A stretch of 64,000 nt of DNA from assembly GCA_019638255.1 (NCBI GenBank), contig JAHBUD010000002.1, forward strand, positions 228,092-292,091, in the 5' to 3' direction. Both the position numbers and the translations under genes were made by a program. Positions 18,015 through 27,667 of the stretch are shown piece after piece. This stretch comes from Cyclobacteriaceae bacterium. Lineage in GTDB: Bacteria; Bacteroidota; Bacteroidia; Cytophagales; Cyclobacteriaceae. The notes below the pieces were generated by a model. The model had not been told where the DNA came from. It searched no databases and saw nothing but the letters and a program-made list of their open reading frames with translations. Position 1 is the stretch's first letter; each line of letters begins with the position of its first letter.

Positions 18015-18412
18015 TATCGGAGAGCTACTGCATTTAAGAAATCTGTCCGCTGGTTTGTACTAAAATCCCTAACCCGGTAAGCAAGGTTGATGGTGTTACC
18101 GTGAATCGTGCCGACACCTTCAACTTCAAAACCATTTACGGTTTGTTTGGGTATAGTTATCTTATCAAAATTAACTGTACCGCGAACGCGCAAATTGACA
18201 TCATAAAAGTTATCAAGCCAGATGGCGTCATTTCCCCTGCTGGAACGCTCAATCCATATCGTATAGCGCAAGAAAGAATTATAGGTCTCGCTATACTCCT
18301 CCACTTCGTAGCGCCCTAAAACCCGATCGCGTGGGCTATAAACTGGGTCGGTGTAATAAAATTCGCAAGCCGATAATCCAATCAACATGGCGAAGAAAAT
18401 AAACCGTTTCAT
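18008..18412 (-). CDS. Small lipoprotein of unknown function
   Basis: A 134-residue protein with a lipoprotein signal (MKRFIFFAMLIGLSAC, Cys16). The mature part is predicted mostly beta: a RDRVLGRYEVEEYSETYN strand region, then NFDKITIPKQTVNGFEVEG and INLAYRVRDFSTN, resembling a small lipocalin-like or beta-sandwich fold of the kind annotated in many Bacteroidota lipoproteins. I do not recognise a specific family. It is convergent with kdsB, overlapping by 7 bases. Confidence 0.85.
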   Translation of the reverse strand: MKRFIFFAMLIGLSACEFYYTDPVYSPRDRVLGRYEVEEYSETYNSFLRYTIWIERSSRGNDAIWLDNFYDVNLRVRGTVNFDKITIPKQTVNGFEVEGVGTIHGNTINLAYRVRDFSTNQRTDFLNAVALRYY

Positions 18413-18512
18413 AAACGTTGAATTTAGTCTACCGGATGCTATGCAAGTCTGAGGCCAGTATTACCTACAGAATATTGTAACCCTGCAAAATCCTTTTCGT
18501 AGGCGACCCGGT

Positions 18513-18544
18513 AAATAAAAAAGCCCCGGCCGTCTGCCGGGGCT
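18513..18544 (-). terminator. Terminator of the division and cell-wall operon
   Basis: A 9-bp GC-rich stem (AGCCCCGGC/GCCGGGGCT, loop CGTCT at 18531-18535) is followed on the minus strand by TTTTTTATTT. It lies 36 bases after the small ORF that follows ftsZ, and is the first strong terminator after the cluster. Confidence 0.9.
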
Positions 18545-18579
18545 CTCAAAGGTAAAAAAGTGTCCCTGTTGATCCGGGA

Positions 18580-18708
18580 TTAATAATAAGGCATACCGGT
18601 GCCGGCAAAAAAATATTTACCACCAACAACCACTACGAATGGAGTAAATACCAGTCGCACCGGAAATGCCATACCTTTGAAATCGTTGATCGAAATCGAA
18701 TTCTTCAT
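18580..18708 (-). CDS. 42-residue small ORF directly downstream of ftsZ
   Basis: An ATG at 18708, 11 bases after the ftsZ stop, opens 42 codons ending at TAA (18582-18580). The peptide begins MKNSISINDFKGMAFPVRLV and continues with a hydrophobic, valine-rich segment, ending GTGMPYY. The spacing and position, between ftsZ and the terminator of the whole cluster, suggest it is co-transcribed. I do not recognise a family. A chance ORF of this size is possible, so this is a candidate only. Confidence 0.5.
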   Translation of the reverse strand: MKNSISINDFKGMAFPVRLVFTPFVVVVGGKYFFAGTGMPYY

Positions 18709-18719
18709 TCAGTCTTGAA

Positions 18720-20315
18720 TCAGTCTACATTATCATGCAGGAACTTGTTGTTCCCAAGGATGTTGTTATCGTCATTCAAATTGTACTTAGAGATAAACGA
18801 GTCGGATGAGTGCGGAACATTATCCATTTTTATGCCCCTTCGCAGGTAAGCAGGCAATGCCCATTTTTCATTAAACTCCTCTTTCGTCATTTCATTCTTG
18901 CGTGCATTTTTCAATTTTTCCTTGCGCTCACGGGCCTGATCTTCAAGGCGCTTACGGGTATTGCGCAATTCCATCATACCGTCCTCATTAATTACCTGGT
19001 CGCTGTACTTTTCAGGTTCGCGATCAAATTCTTCGTCATCAAGATCAAACAACCCAGCCTCTCCCTCATCTTCTTCCTGATCTGAAAAACTTGCATCAAT
19101 GCGATTGAAAGGTCCGGTGAACACTACCTCTTTCTCCAACGTTTCATCCTCAGTGTGTTTTTGCTCTTTAATATCTTCCTTATGCTTCAGTTCTACTTCG
19201 CGTGGTACACCAATAGGTTGATCTTGTTCAAAAAGCCAGATTTGGCTTCTATCGAGATCATGAACTTTTTTGGGTGCTTCAGCCTCTTTTGGAAGTGGCT
19301 TCTCCACGTGTTCCTCCTCAGGCTCTTCTTCATGATCAAACCCTGTGGCTATAACGGTAACGCGTAAGCGATCGCCCAATGAAGCATCAACACCATGTCC
19401 AAAGATCATTTCTGCCTCTTCACCAGCCTGCTGCTGAATGTATTCGGTGATCTCCATGAGTTCATCCATTTGAAGTTCAGCTTCTGCACCGGATATTATT
19501 GACAACAGGATTTTTCGGGCACCCATAATATCGCAGTTGTCCAATAAAGGAGAAGCCAATGCACCACTGGCAGCATTTCGTGCGCGATTTTCACCGCGTG
19601 TTTCTGCCGTGCCCATTACTGCAGGTCCGGCATTGTGCATTACCGTACGCACATCCTGAAAGTCGACATTGACATAACCGGTAAGCGTAATGATCTCAGC
19701 AATGCCCTTAGCTGCTGTTGTTAATACATTATCAGCCTGGGCGAATGCCTTACCAATGGCGAGATTACCATGTATTTCGCGCAGCTTATCATTGAGTATC
19801 ACCAACACGGTATCACAACTTCTGCGAAGCGCTTTAATACCTAATTCTGCAAGCTCTCTTTTCTTCTTACCCTCAAAAATGAATGGCGAAGTAACGATTC
19901 CAACAGTAAGTATGCCCATGCTCTTGGCAATTTTAGCAATCACTGGTGCAGCTCCCGTTCCGGTACCACCGCCCATGCCCGCAGTAACGAAAAGCATCTT
20001 GGTTCCTTCCAGGAACTCTTGAATCTGCTCCTTGCTTTCTATGGCTGCACCTTTGCCTATTTTAGGGTTTGCCCCACACCCTAGACCTTCTGTAAGGTGA
20101 AGGCCAATCTGAAGTTTGGTCGGCACAGGACTGCTGTTAAGCGCCTGTAAATCGGTGTTACACACCACAAATTCTACGTCTTTAATTCCTTGACGAAACA
20201 TGTGGTTCACGGCATTGCTTCCTCCCCCGCCAACACCGATCACCTTGATAATCGAGCGCTGTGCACCCGATTGGTGTTTGGGGATGTCGAATTGGTACGA
20301 TCCGGTTTCAATCAT
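18720..20315 (-). CDS. ftsZ: Cell division GTPase FtsZ
   Basis: A 531-residue tubulin homologue that forms the Z ring. The GTPase domain (about 20-330) carries GGGGSNAVN near the start and the tubulin signature GGGTGTGAAP. The acidic, low-complexity linker (about 335-490) is long, as in Bacteroidota; most FtsZ proteins are 350-420 residues. The conserved C-terminal peptide that binds FtsA and other partners is recognisable as ALPAYLRRG, followed unusually by about 40 further residues (FISKYNLNDDNNILG and so on) before the stop. It is the last conserved gene of the cluster, downstream of ftsA. Confidence 0.98.
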   Translation of the reverse strand: MIETGSYQFDIPKHQSGAQRSIIKVIGVGGGGSNAVNHMFRQGIKDVEFVVCNTDLQALNSSPVPTKLQIGLHLTEGLGCGANPKIGKGAAIESKEQIQEFLEGTKMLFVTAGMGGGTGTGAAPVIAKIAKSMGILTVGIVTSPFIFEGKKKRELAELGIKALRRSCDTVLVILNDKLREIHGNLAIGKAFAQADNVLTTAAKGIAEIITLTGYVNVDFQDVRTVMHNAGPAVMGTAETRGENRARNAASGALASPLLDNCDIMGARKILLSIISGAEAELQMDELMEITEYIQQQAGEEAEMIFGHGVDASLGDRLRVTVIATGFDHEEEPEEEHVEKPLPKEAEAPKKVHDLDRSQIWLFEQDQPIGVPREVELKHKEDIKEQKHTEDETLEKEVVFTGPFNRIDASFSDQEEDEGEAGLFDLDDEEFDREPEKYSDQVINEDGMMELRNTRKRLEDQARERKEKLKNARKNEMTKEEFNEKWALPAYLRRGIKMDNVPHSSDSFISKYNLNDDNNILGNNKFLHDNVD

Positions 20316-20361
20316 GATTGTATTGTTTTAGTGGTTGATTCATTCTATCAGTAATTGTTAA

Positions 20362-21675
20362 TTAATATTCATTTTTAGCATCAAGATCATCAATCAGCAA
20401 GCTCTTGGTCTTATTGAGAATATCATTAAAGAAATTCTTTGATGTAACAGGTGTCTTGCGATTGTCCTTACTCTTAACCTTGTCTTGTTCACGTGCATCG
20501 CGATAGTCTTCTTCACGTTCATCGAGTGACCGGAAGCCGGCCAATACAAGGCCTACTGAGGTAGCATACATCGGACTTTTAACGGATTCAATTTTACTCT
20601 TGCCAAGGTGCTCGTTTGGATAACCGATACGCGTATCCATTCCTGTCATGTACTCCACCAGTTGTTTCAGGTTGCTGAGTTGTGCTCCGCCACCGGTAAT
20701 CACAATACCACCAGCAAGGCGGTTCTCGTAACCCGAACTAATAATTTCGGCATGCACCATTTCAATAATTTCTTCCATGCGGGCCTGAATGATATTAGCC
20801 AGGTTTTTTGTTGATATTTCCTTAGCTGATCGATTACGGATGCCCGGTATAGAAACGATCTCATTGAGACTCGCCTCTTCCGCAATGGCTTTACCAAAAC
20901 GGGTTTTCAGTTGCTCGGCCTGTTGCGGCAGCACCATTAATCCTTGCTTGATGTCCTGCGTTACAATGTTTCCACCAAAAGGAATGACTGCTGTGTGGCG
21001 AATTATGTTATCGTAAAATATAGCTACATCCGTAGTTCCGCCACCGATGTCAATAAGACATACGCCAGCCTCTTTCTCTTCTTCGCTTAGCACGGCAAGG
21101 CTTGATGCAAGCGGCTCCAGGATAAGGTCTTCAATTTCCAAACCTGCCCTGCGCACACATTTGTTGATGTTATTTATAGCATTGGTTTGTGCCGTGATGA
21201 TGTGAAAATCTCCTTCAAGCCTCACGCCTGACATCCCCACCGGTTCTTTGATTCCCTCTTCGTAATCAACCATGTAATCCTGTGGCATAACATGGATGAT
21301 CTGACTGCCTGGAGGAACCACCATACGGTACATATCCTGTGTGAGGCGCTCTACATCAGCAATCGTAATTTCTTCCTCTTTACCCGAACGCGTGATACCG
21401 CCATGTTGCATAAAGCTGCGAATGTGCTGGCCAGCGATACCAACGTTAACAAGCCGAATATCAATATTGGCCTGATCAGCCGCTTCTTTAATAGCCTTTT
21501 CAATGGCGTAAACAGTTTTGTCGATATTGAATACAATACCTTTTACTACGCCTTCCGATTCAGCTTTGCCCATGCCCAATACTTCGAGCTTACCGAATTC
21601 ATTTTTACGGCCTGCGATCACACAAATTTTTGTTGTGCCTATATCGAGCCCGACAAATATTTTTTCGTTTTCCAT
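20362..21675 (-). CDS. ftsA: Actin-like cell division protein FtsA
   Basis: A 437-residue actin-fold ATPase that tethers FtsZ to the membrane. Phosphate-binding motifs are visible: VGLDIGTTKICV at the N-terminus and LIDIGGGTTDVAIF in the second subdomain, with VITGGGAQLSNL for the adenosine site. The C-terminal extension (FFNDILNKTKSLLIDDL) can form the membrane-targeting amphipathic helix. It lies between ftsQ and ftsZ with gaps of 42 and 46 bases, all on the minus strand. Confidence 0.98.
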   Translation of the reverse strand: MENEKIFVGLDIGTTKICVIAGRKNEFGKLEVLGMGKAESEGVVKGIVFNIDKTVYAIEKAIKEAADQANIDIRLVNVGIAGQHIRSFMQHGGITRSGKEEEITIADVERLTQDMYRMVVPPGSQIIHVMPQDYMVDYEEGIKEPVGMSGVRLEGDFHIITAQTNAINNINKCVRRAGLEIEDLILEPLASSLAVLSEEEKEAGVCLIDIGGGTTDVAIFYDNIIRHTAVIPFGGNIVTQDIKQGLMVLPQQAEQLKTRFGKAIAEEASLNEIVSIPGIRNRSAKEISTKNLANIIQARMEEIIEMVHAEIISSGYENRLAGGIVITGGGAQLSNLKQLVEYMTGMDTRIGYPNEHLGKSKIESVKSPMYATSVGLVLAGFRSLDEREEDYRDAREQDKVKSKDNRKTPVTSKNFFNDILNKTKSLLIDDLDAKNEY

Positions 21676-21717
21676 AGGTGTTAGATTTATAGTGGTTGAT
21701 TCATGTTGTTGTTATTA

Positions 21718-22482
21718 TTATTCAGCTACAATTTGTCCGTCAAATTCAAGGCTTATTCTATTGTATTTATTCCAGCCCATTTGAGGCAGAATTTCTTTAT
21801 AGAATATTTTCAACTTCCGAAGCTTGGCATCAAGTTTATCTGCATGCCCAAACGCGATCGTCTGACTTCCAACCTGTGGCATGATGAAAATTCTGCCCTT
21901 GCCATCAATATCCAATTGAGCGATTTGTGCACGCCAAAAGTCATCCTTTCGGATGTTGTGAAGCATGGTCATTAACTCCTGTCCATCATTATGCTCTGTG
22001 ATATTGTTGAGTTGCAAAAATTGTTTTGTATAAGAACCACTGATCAGTACAACACGAGCTGTGTACTTTTCGGAAATAGGCATGATTGTACCATCTTCTG
22101 CGATATAAGCATCCGGACCATCATGGCGTATAATCCGAGCAATGGGTCTTCGTAGCGTGGCCGTTACCATCAGGTTACCCTTTACATCATAATAAAGCTG
22201 GGCCGTGTTGATGAAAGGATCGGATTTAATTCGATCCTCGATCATTTTAAGATTCAAACGCTTCAAGCTTGCTCCTTTCAGGTTTGAATAGTCAAGTTGC
22301 ATCAGCGCAATGATATCCTGTTCATCCAGAAAATGATTTTCGCGGATGTTCTGAACTTTGATCACCACATCGTTAACCGTACCATCACCATATTGGCGTT
22401 CGCTAAAGCCAATAACCAGCACGAGTACCAGCAATGCCGCACCAACTTTAAGTTTATTTCCTATTGTAAACTTAACTTTCAT
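21718..22482 (-). CDS. ftsQ: Cell division protein FtsQ
   Basis: A 254-residue bitopic membrane protein with a short cytoplasmic tail, one membrane helix (VGAALLVLVLVIGF) and a periplasmic POTRA domain followed by the beta domain typical of FtsQ/DivIB. It links the early Z-ring proteins to the septal synthase. I chose the ATG at 22482 rather than an upstream TTG at 22494; this leaves an 11-base overlap with the murC 3' end. Sequence similarity across phyla is low for this protein, so the call rests partly on its position between murC and ftsA. Confidence 0.92.
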   Translation of the reverse strand: MKVKFTIGNKLKVGAALLVLVLVIGFSERQYGDGTVNDVVIKVQNIRENHFLDEQDIIALMQLDYSNLKGASLKRLNLKMIEDRIKSDPFINTAQLYYDVKGNLMVTATLRRPIARIIRHDGPDAYIAEDGTIMPISEKYTARVVLISGSYTKQFLQLNNITEHNDGQELMTMLHNIRKDDFWRAQIAQLDIDGKGRIFIMPQVGSQTIAFGHADKLDAKLRKLKIFYKEILPQMGWNKYNRISLEFDGQIVAE

Positions 22483-23872
22483 ACCTGTCTTCAAGCATTT
22501 TTTTTATCGGCTGAACAAACGTATCGATATCACCGGCTCCAATCGTGGTTAACAATTCAACTTCGTGGTTCGCCAGCTTTTCCATTAAATCAGATTTACC
22601 ACATCTGATTTTTACTGAACTGGTGATATCCTTTACTAACATGTCCGAGTCAACACCTGCAATAGGAAGTTCACGAGCCGGATAGATGTCCATTAAGAAC
22701 ACCTCATCCGCCAGACTAAGGCTTTTTGAAAACCCTCCTGCAAAATCGCGTGTGCGTGTAAACAAGTGTGGTTGAAATACCACCGTTAATTTCTTTCGCG
22801 GATACATTGATTTCACCGAGCGAAGGAATGCGTCAATCTCTGTCGGGTGATGGGCATAATCATCAATAAAAGTTACATTCTTGCCCCGACAGATAAATTC
22901 AAACCTTCGCTTAACACCCAGGAAGGATTCCAAGGCACTTTTAATCTCTGACGGGCTGATGCCCAATTCATGTGCCGCAACAGAAGCCGCAACAGCATTT
23001 TCTACATTATGAAAACCGGGGACACCGAGCCTGATACGCTCAACCTTCGGACCAAAGCCCATCAGGTCAAATTCAAAAAATCCGCTATGCGCAGTAATGT
23101 TGCCGGCAAAAAATTGTCCCCGGCTCATGCTGTAAGTATATTTTGTTAGCGAGGTGATTTCGCCCGCTAACTTATCGGCAATGGATTCGTGTATGATTAA
23201 TGTACCACCATTTTTCACCTGTTTAACAAAATCCTTAAAGGAGGTAATCATACTTTCATGATTACCGTAAATGTCTAGGTGATCCGGATCGGCTGAGGTT
23301 ATGATTGCTGTTTCAGGAAATAATTGAAGGAAAGAACGGTCAAACTCATCGGCTTCTGCAACAACTATTGTATCGGCTCCAATTGATCCGTGCATCACAA
23401 GATTGGACTCGTAGTTAGTGGTTATTCCCCCAAGAAAGGCTACCATATTCTTATTAGCTGATTTAAGAATGTGCGCTACCATTGACGAAGTGGTTGTCTT
23501 TCCATGGGTTCCGGCTACCGCGATCGTCTTGTAGTTTTTGGTTATCAGCCCCAGTATTTCCGAACGCTTAAGAATGGAATACCCTTCTTGCAACAAATAA
23601 TTATACTCTTTGTGATCTTTTGGTATGGCCGGAGTATAAACCACCAACGTGTTGTCACGTTCACGCAAAACACTCTCAGGGATGTTGTTCACGGCATCAT
23701 CATAATGTAATATCATCCCCTCGGATGATAATTGCTGGGTGAGTGTAGTTGGCGTTCGGTCATACCCCGTAACGGATACACCCTTTTTCATAAACCAACG
23801 GGCAAGGGCACTCATACCAATACCACCGATACCGAGGAAATAGATGTTGCGATATTTGTCGAGTCCGTTCAT
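22472..23872 (-). CDS. murC: UDP-N-acetylmuramate-L-alanine ligase
   Basis: A 466-residue Mur ligase that adds L-alanine to UDP-MurNAc, the first amino acid of the peptidoglycan stem. The N-terminal Rossmann segment (FLGIGGIGMSALARWFMKKG), the ATP loop (GTHGKTTTSSM) and the central DYAHHPTEI motif are all intact. Cytoplasmic. It begins 3 bases after the murG stop and overlaps ftsQ. Confidence 0.98.
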   Translation of the reverse strand: MNGLDKYRNIYFLGIGGIGMSALARWFMKKGVSVTGYDRTPTTLTQQLSSEGMILHYDDAVNNIPESVLRERDNTLVVYTPAIPKDHKEYNYLLQEGYSILKRSEILGLITKNYKTIAVAGTHGKTTTSSMVAHILKSANKNMVAFLGGITTNYESNLVMHGSIGADTIVVAEADEFDRSFLQLFPETAIITSADPDHLDIYGNHESMITSFKDFVKQVKNGGTLIIHESIADKLAGEITSLTKYTYSMSRGQFFAGNITAHSGFFEFDLMGFGPKVERIRLGVPGFHNVENAVAASVAAHELGISPSEIKSALESFLGVKRRFEFICRGKNVTFIDDYAHHPTEIDAFLRSVKSMYPRKKLTVVFQPHLFTRTRDFAGGFSKSLSLADEVFLMDIYPARELPIAGVDSDMLVKDITSSVKIRCGKSDLMEKLANHEVELLTTIGAGDIDTFVQPIKKMLEDRYES

Positions 23873-23875
23873 TAC

Positions 23876-25039
23876 CTAATTCATTACCATGGCCATCACT
23901 GGCCTATCCGCACGCGAAGGTTCACCACCTGCTCCAATAATCTTTTCAACTTCGTTCACAATATCAGCGGTGGCATTTGGTCTGGCCATTCTACTGATAT
24001 TTGATTTTAACCTTTCCGTGCGTTGTTCATCAAACAAAAGTTTCAATGCATCTTCAACCAAGCGACTGTGGGCTTCTTTATCGGTTACTACAACGGCTGC
24101 CTGTTGGTCTTCCAACGCCTTTGCATTTTTTGTCTGATGATCTTCAGCCACATTCGGTGAAGGCACCAGTATGGCAGCTTTGGCAGTAACACACAATTCA
24201 GAAACAGCCAGCGCTCCGGCACGTGAAATCACTACATCAGCCGCGGCATACGCTAAGTCCATTTCCTTTAAAAAATCATAAACCCTGATTCTTCTTAAAT
24301 CGTATTGCTCCACTGAGGCTTTGCACACATCATAGTAACCTTTACCGGTTTGCCAGATAATTTGCACACGTGCGTCAATTAACTTTTCAATACCGGCTAA
24401 TACACTTTCATTTATAGTTCGTGCACCAAGGCTCCCTCCGATAATCAATAATGTTTTAGTAGTTGCATCAAAACCGAACTTATTCAATGCACGCTCACGC
24501 TTGTCGCTGCTATCCAAAATATCCTTTCGTACCGGGTTGCCTGTGAGTACAAGTTTTTCCTTAGGAAAATATTTTTCCATTCCCGCGTAGGCTACACATA
24601 TCCTGCTGGCACGTTTTGCAACCTGTTTGTTGGCTAATCCGGCAAAAGAATTTTGCTCCTGAACAAGTGACGGAATTCCCAACCGCGTGGCCGCCATCAT
24701 AATGGGCCCGCTGGCATATCCGCCTGTACCAATAACAGCATGCGGTTTAGTTTCTTTAACGATCATGATCGCGCGGATGTAGCTTACCAACAGCTTAACC
24801 GGAAACAAAAGATTCGACAACTGCAGTGTGCGTTGTAAACCGCTAATCCACAACCCAATGATTTTGTAGCCAGCCTCCGGAACCCGGGTCATTTCCATCC
24901 TGCCTTTCGCCCCCACAAAAACAATCTCCGCGTCCGGATAGCGTGCCCTGAACTCATTGGCAATAGCTATAGCCGGAAAAATGTGTCCACCGGTTCCTCC
25001 TCCGCTAATGATTAATCGATATGGTCCTTTTGCGCTCAA
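23876..25039 (-). CDS. murG: UDP-GlcNAc-lipid I N-acetylglucosaminyltransferase
   Basis: A 387-residue GT28 glycosyltransferase that converts lipid I to lipid II on the inner face of the membrane. The N-terminal GGGTGGHIFPAIA loop contacts the lipid diphosphate; GGSLGARTIN and the SRAGALAVSELCV stretch form the UDP-GlcNAc site. It is slightly longer than the typical 350-360 residues. It is separated from ftsW by an 88-base spacer that contains a hairpin-like interspersed repeat. Confidence 0.97.
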   Translation of the reverse strand: MSAKGPYRLIISGGGTGGHIFPAIAIANEFRARYPDAEIVFVGAKGRMEMTRVPEAGYKIIGLWISGLQRTLQLSNLLFPVKLLVSYIRAIMIVKETKPHAVIGTGGYASGPIMMAATRLGIPSLVQEQNSFAGLANKQVAKRASRICVAYAGMEKYFPKEKLVLTGNPVRKDILDSSDKRERALNKFGFDATTKTLLIIGGSLGARTINESVLAGIEKLIDARVQIIWQTGKGYYDVCKASVEQYDLRRIRVYDFLKEMDLAYAAADVVISRAGALAVSELCVTAKAAILVPSPNVAEDHQTKNAKALEDQQAAVVVTDKEAHSRLVEDALKLLFDEQRTERLKSNISRMARPNATADIVNEVEKIIGAGGEPSRADRPVMAMVMN

Positions 25040-25067
25040 CTCTTACGTTTATATTCTATTCTTATTT

Positions 25068-25126
25068 CGCGTTACGAGTTTCGGGTTCCGGGCTAACTCA
25101 AACCGCGAAACACGCAACACGAAACC
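25068..25126. repeat. Interspersed GTTTCGGG-type palindromic repeat, copy 1
   Basis: The ftsW-murG spacer contains GTTTCGGGTT facing AACCGCGAAAC across about 13 bases, preceded by GCGTTACGA and followed by CACGCAACACGAAAC. The same words recur at 32858-32918 and, in reduced form, at 33821-33845, all in the spacers or gene edges of this cluster. The arms allow an imperfect hairpin. Confidence 0.65.
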
Positions 25127-25127
25127 A

Positions 25128-26309
25128 TCATGCTGCCTTAGCCTCAATATTCTTATTGTCTTCTGTCTTCATTGTTTTCTGCGACCATGCCTCATCGCGC
25201 TCTCCGCGACTCACACTGAGTATGATTCCGAGCGATAACCCGGTAAATACCATCGAGGTACCGCCCATGCTTATCAAGGGTAAAGGTTGACCGGTTATCG
25301 GGCCCAAGCCAACAACCACACCCATATTGATCATGGCCTGACAAACGATATCAAAACTCAGTCCCGCGGATAACAATCCGGCAAATGCACGCTCGCTGTT
25401 GTAGGCCGCTTTCATCCCCCGATGCAACAACACCAGGTACAATAGCAACACCACAATACCACCGACCATGCCGTATTCTTCAACCAGTATGGCATACACA
25501 AAATCCGAATAAGGATGCGGTAAGATATTTCGCTGGTCGCTATTACCTGGACCCTTACCGGTTATACCACCAGAAGCTATAGCGATGTGTGCATGCTTAG
25601 CCTGAAATGAAAGATCATTCTCACCTTGGACGTAACCAACAAAATCATTTACACGACTCATCACTGTTCCGCCACGCACACCAAATTTGAAAGCCAATGC
25701 ACCAAAAAGAATACCCACAAACATGAGCATGGCAAGGTATTTAGCAGGTACTCTTCCAATAAACATGATGAGCATACAAGTGAGCAGTAACAATACTGCC
25801 GTAGACATGTTGGTCAATGCAATCAATCCACAAACAATGCCGCACCAAAATAAAATCGGGATTAAAGATTCTTTGATATCATCAATGTTCTGCTGCCGCT
25901 TAGAAAGCATGCTGGCCAGGTTTACGATGAGTGCCAAGCTTGCAAAATCAGAAGGCTGGAATGATCCGAAGAAAGGAACCTGTATCCAACGCGATGCTTC
26001 GTTGATTTCAGTACCACTTTTAAACGTATAGATCAACAATGGAATACTGATCCATAACGCAACTCGTGAAAGTTTTGAATAATATCGGTAATCCACCCGG
26101 TGGGCAAACCACATGGCTGTTAAACCAATGATGACATGCAGGGTATGCGTAAACAAATATTTCTCCGGGCTTACAGCTCGTTTAAAAGCGAGTGTTCCAA
26201 TAGATGAATAAACCACCAATATGCTGATCATGGATAAGATGAACACAACGGCCCATATCACCCGATCGCCTTGCAGATTTTCGTCAACCCATGTTTTTAC
26301 TTTGTTCAT
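25128..26309 (-). CDS. ftsW: Septal lipid II polymerase FtsW
   Basis: A 393-residue SEDS-family membrane glycosyltransferase with about ten membrane helices. Family signatures include PFFGSFQPSDFASLALI, with the loop preceding it, and PLISMGGTSMV near the C-terminus. FtsW polymerises glycan strands at the septum together with the transpeptidase FtsI, encoded upstream. It overlaps murD by 4 bases (ATGA), so translation is coupled. Confidence 0.97.
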   Translation of the reverse strand: MNKVKTWVDENLQGDRVIWAVVFILSMISILVVYSSIGTLAFKRAVSPEKYLFTHTLHVIIGLTAMWFAHRVDYRYYSKLSRVALWISIPLLIYTFKSGTEINEASRWIQVPFFGSFQPSDFASLALIVNLASMLSKRQQNIDDIKESLIPILFWCGIVCGLIALTNMSTAVLLLLTCMLIMFIGRVPAKYLAMLMFVGILFGALAFKFGVRGGTVMSRVNDFVGYVQGENDLSFQAKHAHIAIASGGITGKGPGNSDQRNILPHPYSDFVYAILVEEYGMVGGIVVLLLYLVLLHRGMKAAYNSERAFAGLLSAGLSFDIVCQAMINMGVVVGLGPITGQPLPLISMGGTSMVFTGLSLGIILSVSRGERDEAWSQKTMKTEDNKNIEAKAA

Positions 26310-27667
26310 GCTAATTGATTTTCAACTTCCTTCTTCAATTCAACTACCGCCTTGCGAAATTGATCGCCACGATCTTCATAATTCTTAAATAAATCAAAAC
26401 TTGCACAAGCCGGTGAGAGCAATACCACATCCCCTGATTTTGCAACCTGAAGTGCAAGCCTTACCAATGATGAAACCGATTGGGTTTCGTCAATATGTTT
26501 TACAATGCCTCCAAAAAAGCTTCTTAGTTTTTCATTGTCAGTTCCAAGGCAAATCAGGGTTTTTACTTTCTTGCTGACTGCTTCCTTAATCAGGTTATAG
26601 TCATTACCCTTATCAATGCCTCCGGCAACCCAGATTATTGGCTGCGTATAACTTCCCAAGGCATATACAACCGAATCAACATTGGTGGCTTTTGAATCGT
26701 TGATGAAATCCACTCCGTTAATGGTACCAACATGCTCCAACCGGTGAGGAGCATTTCTGAAAGTCTTTAAGCCTTCGCGGATATATTTGAGCTTAACACC
26801 CACGAGGCAGGCTGCCGAAACTGCTGCCATAGTATTGATGAGGTTATGCGGTCCCTTCAATGTAGTTTCAGCCTGATCAATCGTAAAGTCCTCATCAAAA
26901 GCATAATTCATAACTTCACCATCATAATAAACTTTTGCTTTCGAATCATTCCTCAAACTGATGTTAACCAATTGTGGGGTTGGCTTTTGCATGGGCAAAG
27001 CGGAAGCAATGACAGGGTCATCTCCGTAGAAAATAAAATGATCGGCAGCATCCATGCGTTGAATAAGCCTGAACTTGGATGCCACATAGTTCTCCATTTT
27101 ATAGTCATACCGATCAAGGTGATCGGGTGTAATATTTAGCAGTATACCGATGGAAGGCTTGAATTTTTTTGTGCCGTCCAGTTGGAAGCTGCTGATTTCA
27201 AGAACATACCAATCGTGGTTTCCGGATGCAATCTTGCGCGCAAGACTTTCGCCTACATTGCCGGCAAGTGCCACACTATAACCGCCTGTTTTCAATAGAT
27301 GGTAGGTAAGCAGTGTAGTGGTGGTCTTTCCGTTTGTTCCGGTAATGGCAATTACTTTGCCTTGAATAAAGCGGAAGCCAAATTCTATTTCATCAATAAT
27401 TTCAATCCCCTTCGCTTTTATTTGTTTGATTATTTCAGCTTTATCAGGAATACCCGGGCTTTTAACAATCAATGAAGCATTTAAAATTTTATCTATTGAA
27501 TGTTTACCTTCTTCAAAATCAATTTTATTACGGATCAGGTCATCGCGATACTTATCCTTAATGGTTGACTGATCAGACACAAAGACTTCATAGCCTTTTA
27601 CTTTTGCCAGTAAGGCTGCTCCTGTTCCGCTTTCACCTGCACCCAATATGACTACACGCTCTCTCAT
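26306..27667 (-). CDS. murD: UDP-N-acetylmuramoyl-L-alanine-D-glutamate ligase
   Basis: A 453-residue Mur ligase that adds D-glutamate to UDP-MurNAc-L-Ala. I place the start at the ATG at 27667 ([14 protein letters not shown]), which gives a 4-base overlap with mraY and puts the nucleotide-sugar fold at the N-terminus; an upstream in-frame start would add 18 unrelated residues. ATP loop [11 protein letters not shown] and the [10 protein letters not shown] motif are intact. Confidence 0.97.
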   Translation of the reverse strand: MRERVVILGAGESGTGAALLAKVKGYEVFVSDQSTIKDKYRDDLIRNKIDFEEGKHSIDKILNASLIVKSPGIPDKAEIIKQIKAKGIEIIDEIEFGFRFIQGKVIAITGTNGKTTTTLLTYHLLKTGGYSVALAGNVGESLARKIASGNHDWYVLEISSFQLDGTKKFKPSIGILLNITPDHLDRYDYKMENYVASKFRLIQRMDAADHFIFYGDDPVIASALPMQKPTPQLVNISLRNDSKAKVYYDGEVMNYAFDEDFTIDQAETTLKGPHNLINTMAAVSAACLVGVKLKYIREGLKTFRNAPHRLEHVGTINGVDFINDSKATNVDSVVYALGSYTQPIIWVAGGIDKGNDYNLIKEAVSKKVKTLICLGTDNEKLRSFFGGIVKHIDETQSVSSLVRLALQVAKSGDVVLLSPACASFDLFKNYEDRGDQFRKAVVELKKEVENQLA

